Position numbers and translations under genes: made by a program. Shown here piece after piece: positions 44,742 to 54,229 of a stretch of DNA of 64,000 nt. The notes under the pieces were generated by a model, which saw only the letters and a program-made list of their open reading frames with translations, made no database searches and was not told the origin of the DNA. This DNA comes from Thalassospira profundimaris (GTDB lineage: Bacteria; Pseudomonadota; Alphaproteobacteria; Rhodospirillales; Thalassospiraceae): contig NZ_JPWF01000004.1 of assembly GCF_003326675.1 (NCBI RefSeq), forward strand, positions 248,001 to 312,000, written 5' to 3'. Within the stretch, counting starts at the first letter, position 1; each line of letters starts with the position of its first letter.

Positions 44742-45344
44742 TCAGCCGGCAAGCTTTGCGGCCAGTTCGGCAACGTGTTTGCCCTGGAAGCGCGCAATAT
44801 CAAGCTCGTTCTCGGACGGCTGACGCGATCCGTCAGCACCGGCAAGGGTCGTCGCGCCATAGGGCGAACCACCGGTAATTTCATCCATATTGGTCAGCCC
44901 CGCACAGCTATAGGGTACACCGACAATCACCATGCCGTGATGCAAAAGCGTCGTATGGGTCGAGGTGATGGTGGTTTCCTGACCGCCATGCTGGGTGCCG
45001 GTCGATGCAAAGACAGAACCGATTTTACCAATCAGCGCACCCTTGGCCCAAAGACCACCGGTCTGATCAAAGAAGTTGCGCATCTGGGCCGACATATTGC
45101 CAAAGCGGGTCGGCACACCAAAGATGATGGCATCATATTCCGCAAGATCGGAAACAGCCGCAATCGGGGCTGCCTGATCAAGCTTGGCACCAGCTGCCTT
45201 GGCAACATCTTCGGGCATGATTTCGGGTACGCGTTTGACATCGACCTGGGTTCCGGCAACACCGCGTGCGCCTTCGGCAACTGCATTTGCCATGGTTTCG
45301 ATGTGCCCATACATCGAATAATAAAGAACCAGTACCTTTGCCAT
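44742..45344 (-). CDS. wrbA: NAD(P)H:quinone oxidoreductase, flavodoxin-like
   Basis: 200 residues, the family's normal length. FMN-binding loop [20 protein letters not shown] at the N-terminus, [35 protein letters not shown] and the closing [12 protein letters not shown]. It performs two-electron reduction of quinones, avoiding semiquinone radicals. The neighbouring pirin gene, on the same strand but beyond a terminator and its own promoter, suggests a redox-stress neighbourhood rather than one operon. Confidence 0.95.
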   Translation of the reverse strand: MAKVLVLYYSMYGHIETMANAVAEGARGVAGTQVDVKRVPEIMPEDVAKAAGAKLDQAAPIAAVSDLAEYDAIIFGVPTRFGNMSAQMRNFFDQTGGLWAKGALIGKIGSVFASTGTQHGGQETTITSTHTTLLHHGMVIVGVPYSCAGLTNMDEITGGSPYGATTLAGADGSRQPSENELDIARFQGKHVAELAAKLAG

Positions 45345-45452
45345 ATCAGCCTCCTTGGTTGAAAATTGCGAAGTGCAATAATGACTTACCTGCTTGCCTC
45401 TGATAACGATCAGATTGGAAACAGATTGCTGCGCAAAACGATAAAATCGCGG

Positions 45453-46523
45453 TTATGACGCCGGATTGTTCGCCAAAAACTGCACAGCCTGATCCGGAAA
45501 ATCGGTGAAAATGCCGTTGATACCCGCATCATCAAAGATCGCCTTCAGGGCAATATCCATATCCCCCGCCCATTTCGGCAACTGATCGGCGCGCAAGGTA
45601 TAGGGATGGACCAAAAGTTGCGCGCGCTGGGCGGCAATCAGGGTCGGGGTCATGATCGCCGTCCCATTGGCACTTAACCCTTCGATGACTTGCGGCAGCC
45701 ACGGTCCGATGCCGTCGACAACGGTTGCCATTTCAACCACACCTTCGGCCGATTTCAGATAATCGTAATCCGTGCCCTCTGGCGCGCCCCAGCGGTTTTC
45801 ACCCAAAAGCTGAACCATCTTGCCCTGATACTTCAGTTCGTTACGGATGCGCTTGGTTTCGGCCCAGTCAAAGCATTGCACAAACGCATTCGACGCCGGA
45901 TTGTTATAGCCCCACTGTTCCAGAACCGTGATCACGGTCTTGGAAATATCCTGCCCTTCGGCGCGGTGGAATGCCGGGTCCTTGATTTCGGGATAGATAC
46001 CGACATCACGCCCGGTCGAACGATTAAGCCCCTGGATAAGCTTGATCTCTTCTTCAAGCGTCGGGATTTTGAACATTCCGAAATCACCGGGGAAACGATC
46101 TTCATAAACCTGTTTGCCGGTATCGGCCTTGAACCGTTCGGTCACAGTCAGGGATTTAAGCTCGGCCAGTGTGAAATCAATGACGTAGTAACGCCCGTCT
46201 TCGCGCTTGCGATCCGGGAACTTGGTTGCAACATCGGTCGTGGTATCCAGATGAATGTCATGCAGGATCACCGGCACGCCGTCCTTTGACAGAACCACAT
46301 CCTGTTCGATGTAATCGGCCCCCATGCCATAGGCCAGTGCCTTGGCTGGCAAAGTATGTTCGGGCAGATATCCCGACGCCCCGCGATGGGCAATCACGAC
46401 TTTTTCCTGCGTGACGTCCTGTGCGCGAACGGACATTGCACCCACAAACGGAGCCGCCATCATTGCGGCCACGAACATCCCGCTTGCGATCATACGCCGA
46501 GGATTCCAATTTTTTACCAGCAT
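45453..46523 (-). CDS. Periplasmic glycerophosphodiester phosphodiesterase
   Basis: 356 residues from the ATG at 46523 (AGGGA with proper spacing; a GTG three bases upstream is also possible). Signal peptide to about residue 34 (SVRAQD). GDPD catalytic elements: VVIAHRGASGYLPEHTL, DYIEQDVVLSKDGVPVILHD and YPEIKDPAFHR. It is GlpQ-like by length and layout. It hydrolyses glycerophosphodiesters to glycerol 3-phosphate and an alcohol in the periplasm. The glycerol-phosphate-type ABC importer at 18.6-23.7 kb could take up its product, but they are far apart. Confidence 0.93.
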   Translation of the reverse strand: MLVKNWNPRRMIASGMFVAAMMAAPFVGAMSVRAQDVTQEKVVIAHRGASGYLPEHTLPAKALAYGMGADYIEQDVVLSKDGVPVILHDIHLDTTTDVATKFPDRKREDGRYYVIDFTLAELKSLTVTERFKADTGKQVYEDRFPGDFGMFKIPTLEEEIKLIQGLNRSTGRDVGIYPEIKDPAFHRAEGQDISKTVITVLEQWGYNNPASNAFVQCFDWAETKRIRNELKYQGKMVQLLGENRWGAPEGTDYDYLKSAEGVVEMATVVDGIGPWLPQVIEGLSANGTAIMTPTLIAAQRAQLLVHPYTLRADQLPKWAGDMDIALKAIFDDAGINGIFTDFPDQAVQFLANNPAS

Positions 46524-46754
46524 CACAAAGTCCCTTTGATTACAGTCCTGTTCGGATTTTTCAGGACTATAGGCATGGTTTCAAATCACAGAAACGTCAG
46601 TGCGAATTTCACCTTCATTCTTCATCAATCTGTTACATTAATTTCTGAACGTATCTCCGCGGATTTGGTTCCCCGTCAGGATCACATAACAATTGCAGAT
46701 CCAATACTGGAAAACGTTCCCGCAGCCACCAGATACAGATAAATAAATCCGTAT

Positions 46755-49700
46755 TTGTCAGTGAAATCAGTGAACTCAAGTAACAGCACGTTGTCTCCGA
46801 ACAAAATAAAAGTTCTGTCGGTAACCATTGCCCTTATCGGCATTGCACTCAGTGCCGCGACGACATGGCATCTCCGTAACAGCAATATTGAAATTATCGA
46901 CGACGCAGCGGACAAAGCTGCAACACTCGCTGTTTCGGCCATCACTGATCGGTTCAGGCTGTACCAATACGGTTTGCAGGGCGCCAAGGCGGTTGTCCTG
47001 ACAGCTGGCGAAAATGATCTGAGCCGCCGACAATTCATCCAGTACAATCATGTCCGCGATATTGATACCGAGTTTCCCGGTGCGCGTGGCTTCGGCTTTA
47101 TCCGGCGTGTGCCCGTTGCCGACGAACAGGCGTTTGTTGAACGCGCAAAAGCCGACGATTTCCCGACATTTTCAATCCGGCAACTTACGCCGCATCCTGA
47201 CGAACGTTATGTCATCCAGTATATCGAACCGGCCGAGCGGAACATGCAGGCCATCGGTCTTGATATCGGTTCGGAAACCAACCGCCGCAAAGCCGCAGAC
47301 GATGCGATGAAAACCGGGACCGTTCAGTTGACCGGGCCAATCACACTGGTTCAGGCAACCGGCAACCCGAAACAGTCATTTTTAATCCTGTCGCCGCTTT
47401 ATCGACCGGGCTTACCAACAGACACAGAAGAACAACGCGTTCAGGCAGCTTTTGGCTGGAGTTACGCGCCCTTATTGATGGAAGAAGTGCTGGCTGATCT
47501 GGACATTTATGACCAGACTTTTTCGCTTTCGATGACAGACATCACTGTCGCCGACAACCCGGTAACCTTTTTCCGCAACTTCCCGGAAGGCGCGCTTGAG
47601 ACCACCGGGCTTGTGACCAACTCTGAAATGACCCTTTTTGGTCGCGTCTGGTCGGTTGACTTTGCAATCACGCCTGAATTTGTAAGCAATCTTAATCTGT
47701 TTCCCCATCAAGTAGTGATGGGGGCCGGTTCGGCGGCCAGCATCGGTCTTGCCCTGCTTTTTTCGGCCTTTATATCCAACCGCCGAAACAAACTTAACGC
47801 GATGAAAGACCGCGCTGCATTGGCGTCGATTGTTGAAAGTTCGTTTGATGGCATCATCGGTTGCGACCTTGAAGGCAAGATCACAAGCTGGAACCCCGCC
47901 GCGACCACCCTGTTTGGCTATTGCCGCACCGAAGTGCTTGGATTGCCGTTTGATACCTTGTTGGTTCCACCTGCCCTGCACGGCGAGGAACGTGACCTTA
48001 AGGAACGCCTGGCCAAAGGCATACCGGTCCAGAACTTCGAAACCCAGCGGCTTCGCAAAGACGGTACATTGATCGACCTGTCCGTGACGGCATCCCCGAT
48101 CAAGTCCGATTCAGGCGACATCATCGGTTCGTCGCAAACCATGCGCGATTTCACGGCCCAGAAAGAAGCCCGTCGACGGATCAATGAAATCAATACCCAG
48201 CTTGAAAACCTTGTTTCGGTCCGGACCGAGGAGCTGACAAGCGTAAACGCACTGCTGATGAATATTCTGCGCGCTGCCAACGATGTTGCAATCATTGCCA
48301 CGGATGAAAAAGGGCAAATCACCGTCTTCAATAGCGGCGCTGAACATCTCTTTGGCTTCCTTCAGGACGAAGCTGTTGAAAAACTTCATATTTCCGAACT
48401 GTTCGCGCCTTCCGAACTGAAGACATATGCAAAAGAACTGTCAAACCCGATCCGGGGTGACATCCCCCCTGACAGAGCCTTGTTCATCTTGCCGATGATC
48501 GGTGAAACGACCACCCGTGAATGGACGCAAATCCGCAAGGATGGCAGCGAATTCATTGCCTCGACCGTGATTTCCGAGCTTAAAAGCGATGCCGGCGAAC
48601 ATCACGGGCTGGTTTACGTGTCAATCGATGTCACACAGCAATACAAAATCCGTCGCCAACTTGATGCCACCAGAAATCAGATCGAGATGGCGGCCGATGT
48701 CGCGGAAATGGGAATCTGGTCGTGGGATGTGACGACCAATGCACTTAGGTGGAACCCTAATATGTTCCACATCTATGGTTATCCCGCATTCATGCAAAAT
48801 GAAGGCGTAAGCTTGGAACATTGGCAATCCCGACTTGATCCCGGTGACGTCGACCGCTTGCAACTTCGTATCGCAGCCCTCCTTGATGGTACGGGCGACT
48901 TCAACACGACATTTGCAATCTTTACCCCGGACGGTGAAAGACGGGTCATTCAGGCAGGTGCCGATGTTGAACGCAATGAAGATGGCAGCGCGTTCCGCGT
49001 GACCGGCTTTAACCGCGACATTACCGATCAGGCCAACCGCGAAGAACTTTTGCAACAGGCCAAGGAAAGTGCTGATCGGGCAAACGTGGCGAAATCAAAC
49101 TTCCTTGCCAATATGAGCCATGAAATCCGCACCCCGATGAATGCCATCCTTGGCATGCTTCAACTTACCCGGCAAACCGATCTGACACCGACACAAAGCG
49201 ACTATTTGAATAAGGCCCAAAGTTCTGCTCGTGCATTGCTGCGTATCCTCAATGACATTCTTGATTATTCCAAAATCGAGGCCGGGAAACTCGAACTTGA
49301 TATGCACAGCTTTGATCTTGTTCAGTTACTCGAAGAACTGGGACACGTTCTGTATGGCAATCACGTCAATGATGACATCGATCTCATTTTCGATGTCTCG
49401 GCAGACCTGCCGGTTAACGTTCGAAGCGACAGCCTGAAACTGCAACAGGTCCTGACCAACCTTGCCAGCAACGCCCTTAAATTTACCCGAACCGGTCATG
49501 TCTGCATTTCGGTGAAAACCGTTGATCGCAACATGCCGAGAAAATCAAAAATTCGCTTTGCCGTCGAGGATACCGGCATTGGAATATCAAGCGAACAGTT
49601 GGCCCGGCTGTTTACCGGCTTTACACAGGCAGAAGCATCAACATCGCGTCAGTTCGGCAGCACCGGACTTGGCCTTGCCATCAGCGACAGTTACGTCACG

Positions 49701-50666
49701 GCCCTTGGCGGCAAAATCGAAGTTATGACGATGCCTGGTGAAGGCAGCACATTCTCGTTTGAGCTTGAATTTGATGTCATGGAAGACAGTTTGACGACGA
49801 CTGAGGACAACCCGCATCCCATTGATAATGAAGACATAGTCTTTCTGGCCATTGCCGATCATGCGGCTGATATCTATCGCAAATTCGTCGAATATCAGCA
49901 TCTCGATTTCACACTTGCCCGGACCCCGGGGGAATTGATTGAATTGCTACAGGGCTTGAAAAGCCATGACGGCACAGAATTGAAAATCGTCATAGATGAA
50001 TACGGGCTCAGTGATCAGGATGCGCAGGTCATTGCGGATACACTGGCATCCCTGCCCGATGACACATACCGGATCGTGGCCCTGACACGTCGTGAAAGTA
50101 AACTTGCGCACGCAGCCCCAAGCTTGACGATACATGATCTTCAAAAGCCGTTCCTTGCCCACCACCTGAAGGACGCCCTGCAGAACCTTTCGTCAGATGG
50201 CAGTGACACCAATCTTGCCAACGGCATCAGTACCGGCCGTCTTGAAGGACTTCACGTTCTTGTGGTCGAGGACAATGCCCTGAACCGGCAGGTGGCAAAG
50301 GGACTTCTGGAAAACGAGGGGGCGATGGTCGACCTTGCGGTGAATGGCGAAGAAGGGGTTTCGATGGCTCTTTCCCCTGATCAGAAATATAACATTGTCA
50401 TCATGGATGTGCAGATGCCCGGTATGGACGGGCTTGAGGCAACGCGTGAAATCCGCAAGGTCAAATCATCGACCGAACTGCCGATTATTGCCATGACAGC
50501 CAATGCATCCCGTGCAGATCGGGATGACTGTCTTGCCGCGGGCATGAATGATCACTTGGGCAAACCGATCAATCTTGACGCGTTCATCGACCTGATGGCG
50601 CAGCATATCCCGCCCGGCCAAAATACAACCCCGCAAGAACCATCCGCCAACCGGATTAGCGGTTAA
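46755..50666 (+). CDS. Hybrid sensor histidine kinase: CHASE, three PAS, HisKA, HATPase, receiver
   Basis: About 1303 residues from a TTG at 46755 (GTG at 46761 or 46770 are alternatives; no strong ribosome-binding site). TM1 at about 18-38, periplasmic CHASE domain about 75-290 (GFGFIRRVPVADEQAFVERA), TM2 about 318-340. PAS domains start near 349, 493 and 636. The HisKA motif NMSHEIRTPMNAILGM has the phospho-accepting His789. HATPase about 895-1015 (VEDTGIGISSEQLARLFTGF, STGLGLAIS). A receiver-like but diverged segment (about 1026-1150) precedes a canonical receiver with Asp1218 (VIMDVQMPGMDG). It senses a periplasmic ligand and cytosolic cues. No HPt or response-regulator partner is nearby. 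Confidence 0.93.
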   Translation: MSVKSVNSSNSTLSPNKIKVLSVTIALIGIALSAATTWHLRNSNIEIIDDAADKAATLAVSAITDRFRLYQYGLQGAKAVVLTAGENDLSRRQFIQYNHVRDIDTEFPGARGFGFIRRVPVADEQAFVERAKADDFPTFSIRQLTPHPDERYVIQYIEPAERNMQAIGLDIGSETNRRKAADDAMKTGTVQLTGPITLVQATGNPKQSFLILSPLYRPGLPTDTEEQRVQAAFGWSYAPLLMEEVLADLDIYDQTFSLSMTDITVADNPVTFFRNFPEGALETTGLVTNSEMTLFGRVWSVDFAITPEFVSNLNLFPHQVVMGAGSAASIGLALLFSAFISNRRNKLNAMKDRAALASIVESSFDGIIGCDLEGKITSWNPAATTLFGYCRTEVLGLPFDTLLVPPALHGEERDLKERLAKGIPVQNFETQRLRKDGTLIDLSVTASPIKSDSGDIIGSSQTMRDFTAQKEARRRINEINTQLENLVSVRTEELTSVNALLMNILRAANDVAIIATDEKGQITVFNSGAEHLFGFLQDEAVEKLHISELFAPSELKTYAKELSNPIRGDIPPDRALFILPMIGETTTREWTQIRKDGSEFIASTVISELKSDAGEHHGLVYVSIDVTQQYKIRRQLDATRNQIEMAADVAEMGIWSWDVTTNALRWNPNMFHIYGYPAFMQNEGVSLEHWQSRLDPGDVDRLQLRIAALLDGTGDFNTTFAIFTPDGERRVIQAGADVERNEDGSAFRVTGFNRDITDQANREELLQQAKESADRANVAKSNFLANMSHEIRTPMNAILGMLQLTRQTDLTPTQSDYLNKAQSSARALLRILNDILDYSKIEAGKLELDMHSFDLVQLLEELGHVLYGNHVNDDIDLIFDVSADLPVNVRSDSLKLQQVLTNLASNALKFTRTGHVCISVKTVDRNMPRKSKIRFAVEDTGIGISSEQLARLFTGFTQAEASTSRQFGSTGLGLAISDSYVTALGGKIEVMTMPGEGSTFSFELEFDVMEDSLTTTEDNPHPIDNEDIVFLAIADHAADIYRKFVEYQHLDFTLARTPGELIELLQGLKSHDGTELKIVIDEYGLSDQDAQVIADTLASLPDDTYRIVALTRRESKLAHAAPSLTIHDLQKPFLAHHLKDALQNLSSDGSDTNLANGISTGRLEGLHVLVVEDNALNRQVAKGLLENEGAMVDLAVNGEEGVSMALSPDQKYNIVIMDVQMPGMDGLEATREIRKVKSSTELPIIAMTANASRADRDDCLAAGMNDHLGKPINLDAFIDLMAQHIPPGQNTTPQEPSANRISG

Positions 50667-51843
50667 GTTCCCCGGTCATACGATCCAACCCGTCAAGGGT
50701 CAGGGGGAACATCCGTCCTTCCATCAGCTTGTGCATGATCTGGATCGACTGGTGATGACGCCACCAGTTTTCCGGTTGCGGATTGATCCAGGCCGCATGA
50801 TGGAAATGATCAACAAGGCGTTGCAGCCACACAGACCCGGCTTCCTCGTTCCAGTGTTCGACAGCCCCGCCGGGATAGGTGATTTCATAGGGGCTCATTG
50901 TTGCGTCCCCGACGATCACCAGCTTGTAATCCGCGCCATAGGTATTGATCACATCCCATGTCGAAACCTGTTCGTTCCAGCGACGGGCATTATCCTTCCA
51001 CAACCCTTCATAGGGGCAATTGTGGAAGTAATAATATTCAAGATGCTTGAACTCGGTTTTGACCGCGGAAAACAGTTCTTCACACACCTTGATGTGGTCA
51101 TCCATTGATCCGCCAACATCAAACAACATCAACACCTTGACCGCGTTGTGACGTTCCGGGCGCATCTGCACATCAAGCCACCCTTGGCGTGCGGTTGACG
51201 TGATGGTGCCCGGAAGATCAAGCTCGTCTGCCGCCCCGGTCCGCGCCCATTTGCGCAAGCGACGAAGGGCCACCTTGATGTTGCGTGTGCCGATTTCAAC
51301 ACTGTCATCAAGGTTCCTGAATTCGCGTTTATCCCAAACCTTGACCGCACGACGATGACGGGACTTGTCCTGTCCGATCCGCACCCCTTCGGGGTTATAG
51401 CCATATGCGCCAAATGGCGAAGTCCCGGCCGTCCCGATCCATTTATTACCGCCCTGATGGCGGCCCTTTTGTTCTTCAAGACGCTGTTTAAGCGTCTCCA
51501 TCAGCTTTTCCCAGCCGCCAAGGGCTTCGATCTCGGCCTTTTCCTCGTCAGTCAGGAATTTCTCGGCCAGTTTGCGCAGCCATTCTTCAGGGATATCAGT
51601 TTGGGCAACCTCGTCCATGCCCGCCGCCAGATCGGCAACACCTTTGAAATGTTCGGAAAACACCCGGTCGAATTTATCAAGATGGCGTTCGTCCTTCACC
51701 AGGGCCGCACGCGCCAGATAATAGAAATCCTCAACCGAATAGCCTGCCAGTCCCTTTTCCACCGCCTCAAGCAGAGTCAGATATTCCCGCAGTGACACAG
51801 GAATACGCACATCTTTAAGCTTATAGAAAAAACCGGTGAACAT
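50656..51843 (-). CDS. CoxE-like VWA-domain protein
   Basis: 395 residues from the ATG at 51843 (a GTG one codon upstream is possible). The N-terminal half is helical and charged, and the C-terminal half is a von Willebrand A-type domain with MIDAS motif DVGGSM (DxGxS) and a later GDATMSPYEI. In CoxE/MoxR systems this partner works with a MoxR AAA+ ATPase to mature or assemble metalloenzymes or complexes. The MoxR gene lies upstream on the same strand, but a gene in the opposite direction separates them. The 3' end overlaps the histidine kinase gene end by 11 bp, tail to tail. Confidence 0.9.
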   Translation of the reverse strand: MFTGFFYKLKDVRIPVSLREYLTLLEAVEKGLAGYSVEDFYYLARAALVKDERHLDKFDRVFSEHFKGVADLAAGMDEVAQTDIPEEWLRKLAEKFLTDEEKAEIEALGGWEKLMETLKQRLEEQKGRHQGGNKWIGTAGTSPFGAYGYNPEGVRIGQDKSRHRRAVKVWDKREFRNLDDSVEIGTRNIKVALRRLRKWARTGAADELDLPGTITSTARQGWLDVQMRPERHNAVKVLMLFDVGGSMDDHIKVCEELFSAVKTEFKHLEYYYFHNCPYEGLWKDNARRWNEQVSTWDVINTYGADYKLVIVGDATMSPYEITYPGGAVEHWNEEAGSVWLQRLVDHFHHAAWINPQPENWWRHHQSIQIMHKLMEGRMFPLTLDGLDRMTGELNR

Positions 51844-52019
51844 CACTTGCCCCCCGATCCAAACGCCATCATGCGCGGATCTGAAACTTTTGCGATATAA
51901 AACATGACTTCATGCAACCCAAACCTGGACAAAGCGGCCCCCATCAGGCACTTTCCGCCCGCACGTACCGGGCATGATCGCCGCGGATTACCAAAAACAA
52001 ACGCACGAGCATTCTTTTT

Positions 52020-52541
52020 ATGACTGATTTTCTTTATGGCTTTGTCGCCATTGCCATCATTGCCCGACTGATTTCCTTGGCAATTTCCAAACGAAACGAA
52101 GCACGTTTGCGCGCGGCTGGTGCCGCCGAATATGATGTTGCCACCACCCGTATTCTGACCGTTGCGCATATCGGGTTTTATGCTGCCAGCGTTATCGAAG
52201 GGATTAACCGCGCAGCCCCGGTCGGTACTTTGACCTATGCCGGAATTGCGATTTGGGTGGTTTCGATTGTCATGCTTGCAGGTGTGATTGCGACGCTGCG
52301 TGACCTTTGGACGGTCAAGCTTTTCATCTCGCCCAATCACGAGATTCGCACCAGCATCCTTTATAAAATTTGCAAGCATCCCAATTACTTCCTGAACATC
52401 GCACCTGAATTGATCGGCTTTGGCCTGGCTCTTCAGGCGTGGGGAACGCTGATTGTCGGACTGCCGATTTACGCAGCCATACTTTGGCGTCGTATTCGCG
52501 CTGAAGAAGCTGCAATGAAGGCAACCTTTCCGGCCTATTAA
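52020..52541 (+). CDS. Small ICMT-like membrane methyltransferase
   Basis: 173 residues, with four or five hydrophobic helices. The C-terminal half has the isoprenylcysteine-carboxylmethyltransferase pattern: WTVKLFISPNHEIRTSILYK, then KHPNYFLNIAPELIGFGLAL (the HPNY element) and a terminal RIRAEEAAMK. The substrate is unknown. It sits in reverse orientation between the moxR and coxE genes, with its own promoter space, and its stop codon lies within a CCGGCCT/AGGCCGG hairpin (52530-52547). A second, larger family member lies at the left edge of the window. Confidence 0.8.
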   Translation: MTDFLYGFVAIAIIARLISLAISKRNEARLRAAGAAEYDVATTRILTVAHIGFYAASVIEGINRAAPVGTLTYAGIAIWVVSIVMLAGVIATLRDLWTVKLFISPNHEIRTSILYKICKHPNYFLNIAPELIGFGLALQAWGTLIVGLPIYAAILWRRIRAEEAAMKATFPAY

Positions 52542-52554
52542 GGCCGGGAACCAC

Positions 52555-53403
52555 CTAGCGCCCTTCGCGCCGCGCCATGAAGGCCAGCCGTTCAAACAGA
52601 TGCACATCCTGCTCGTTTTTAAGCAATGCACCATGAAGGGGCGGCACGGCCGATTTGGCATCCTTGGCACGCAGCACTTCGGGCGGCAGGTCTTCGGCCA
52701 TCAGAAGCTTCAACCAGTCCAGAAGCTCGGACGTTGACGGCTTTTTCTTCAATCCCGAAACGTCGCGAATATCATAGAAAAGGTTCAGGGCCTCGGCGAC
52801 CAGACGTTTCTGGATACCGGGATAATGCACCTCGATAATCTCGGCCATGGTATCGGCGTCGGGGAAGCGGATATAATGGAAGAAACAACGCCGCAGGAAC
52901 GCATCGGGCAATTCTTTTTCATTGTTTGACGTGATGATCACGATCGGACGATTGATGGCCTTGACCGTTTGCTGGGTCTCGTAAACGAAGAATTCCATGC
53001 GATCGAGTTCCTGCAACAGATCGTTGGGGAACTCGATATCGGCCTTGTCGATCTCGTCAATCAGAAGAACCGGGGCGTCTCCATCCGACTCAAAGGCTTC
53101 CCAGAGCTTGCCCTTGACGATGTAGTTGGCGATGTCATGAACACGCTCGTCCCCCAACTGGCTATCGCGCAAACGCGAAACCGCATCATATTCATATAGG
53201 CCCTGCTGGGCGCGGGTAGTGGATTTGATCGACCATGTGATCAGCTTTTTGCCAAGTGATTTGGCAATTTCCTCGGCCAGAACCGTCTTGCCCGTACCCG
53301 GCTCTCCCTTGACCAAAAGCGGACGTTGCAACGTGATCGCGGCATTGACTGCCACCATCAAATCCTCGGTTGCAACGTAATTCTCCGTACCCTGAAACTT
53401 CAT
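52555..53403 (-). CDS. MoxR-type AAA+ ATPase
   Basis: 282 residues if the internal ATG at 53403 is used (AGGG four bases upstream; the ATG at 53418 has no ribosome-binding site). Walker A GEPGTGKTVLAEE, Walker B VLLIDEIDKAD, sensor-like VIITSNNEKELPDAFLRRCF. Length and order match APE2220/MoxR-like chaperones that pair with CoxE VWA proteins. It probably remodels or inserts cofactors into a partner enzyme. No CO-dehydrogenase or other client gene is in the window. Confidence 0.93.
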   Translation of the reverse strand: MKFQGTENYVATEDLMVAVNAAITLQRPLLVKGEPGTGKTVLAEEIAKSLGKKLITWSIKSTTRAQQGLYEYDAVSRLRDSQLGDERVHDIANYIVKGKLWEAFESDGDAPVLLIDEIDKADIEFPNDLLQELDRMEFFVYETQQTVKAINRPIVIITSNNEKELPDAFLRRCFFHYIRFPDADTMAEIIEVHYPGIQKRLVAEALNLFYDIRDVSGLKKKPSTSELLDWLKLLMAEDLPPEVLRAKDAKSAVPPLHGALLKNEQDVHLFERLAFMARREGR

Positions 53404-53507
53404 TTTGCCCTGCAACATACGTTGACGTTTACGTTAACCTAAGATGTTCGGACTGCCGGGGCAAGTGGCCAAGTTAAAGCTTTTGAACCGCGATCACTAA
53501 CACAGGC

Positions 53508-54083
53508 TTAGCGGTCGTGAATGCCTTTGCCTTCCAGAATGCGCGGACGATGCTTTTCGATCCGGGCCAGCCGGGTCGCTGACTGTTTTGCACCACCGAT
53601 ATAAAGCCCGTATCCACGTTGTCGGCCCGGTGTAAGGGCTTCGAACGCGGTTTTCAGTTCGCTGTCTTCGGCAAGTTTGGCAAGCAGTTCCGCAGGCAAA
53701 TCAGGGGTATCGGCCTTCTCAACCTTAAGCCCCGCTTCTTCGATCTTGAGGGCCGCCTGGACATAGGACTTGATGCTGTTTTCAGATTTGGCAACATCAT
53801 CCATGCTGGCAAAACGGATTTGTCGGCCGGAGTTTGAATTGGGTCCGGGCGGCACAAGGATATCGGCCGGATCATCCATCAAGGCGCCCTTGAAAAACAT
53901 CAGGGCAAGAAAATCCTTCATGCCCTGAATGATGGCGATGTTTTTGCCATCCTGCATATAGCAGGGCTTGCCCCATTTAAGGCCTTCTTCCAACCCGCAT
54001 TCCAAAAGAATGCCGCGAAGACGAACAGACTCAAGCGGCCAGCTCTGTCCTCTTTCGAAATAACCATCTGCCGGTGAGCTCAT
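53508..54083 (-). CDS. YdeI / OmdA-type protein with DUF1801-like domain
   Basis: 191 residues from the ATG at 54083 (GGAG upstream). The first 110 residues match a DUF1801-like fold (GILLECGLEEGLKWGKPCYM, IAIIQGMKDFLALMFFKGAL). The C-terminal part matches the bacteriocin-protection YdeI/OmpD-associated pattern (ELKTAFEALTPGRQRGYGLY, GAKQSATRLARIEKHRPRIL). Biochemical role is unknown; relatives are linked to resistance to antimicrobial peptides. It stands alone between the moxR and TRAP-binding-protein genes. Confidence 0.85.
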   Translation of the reverse strand: MSSPADGYFERGQSWPLESVRLRGILLECGLEEGLKWGKPCYMQDGKNIAIIQGMKDFLALMFFKGALMDDPADILVPPGPNSNSGRQIRFASMDDVAKSENSIKSYVQAALKIEEAGLKVEKADTPDLPAELLAKLAEDSELKTAFEALTPGRQRGYGLYIGGAKQSATRLARIEKHRPRILEGKGIHDR

Positions 54084-54180
54084 TATTTTCGGCTCCGATT
54101 GCGCGTTTCAACCCTAGGATGCGTTTTGATAACATCACGGGCAAAAGCCGCCAAGCAGTTTGGAATCCATGATCCGGGCT

Positions 54181-54215
54181 GCTGACATCCTGCTGTCAAA
54201 GAACAGGATGTCAGC
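54181..54215 (-). terminator. 12-bp perfect hairpin downstream of the TRAP binding-protein gene
   Basis: GCTGACATCCTG (54181-54192) pairs with CAGGATGTCAGC (54204-54215). There is no U-tract on the minus strand, so it may act as a 3' RNA stabiliser or a Rho-aided terminator. Confidence 0.5.
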
Positions 54216-54229
54216 TTTGCATATCCGCC

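Noticed and set aside
51843..52670. 275-codon minus-strand frame between coxE and moxR
   Set aside because: Cuts across the start of the coxE-like gene's upstream region, the plus-strand ICMT-like gene and the end of moxR; no motif is visible.
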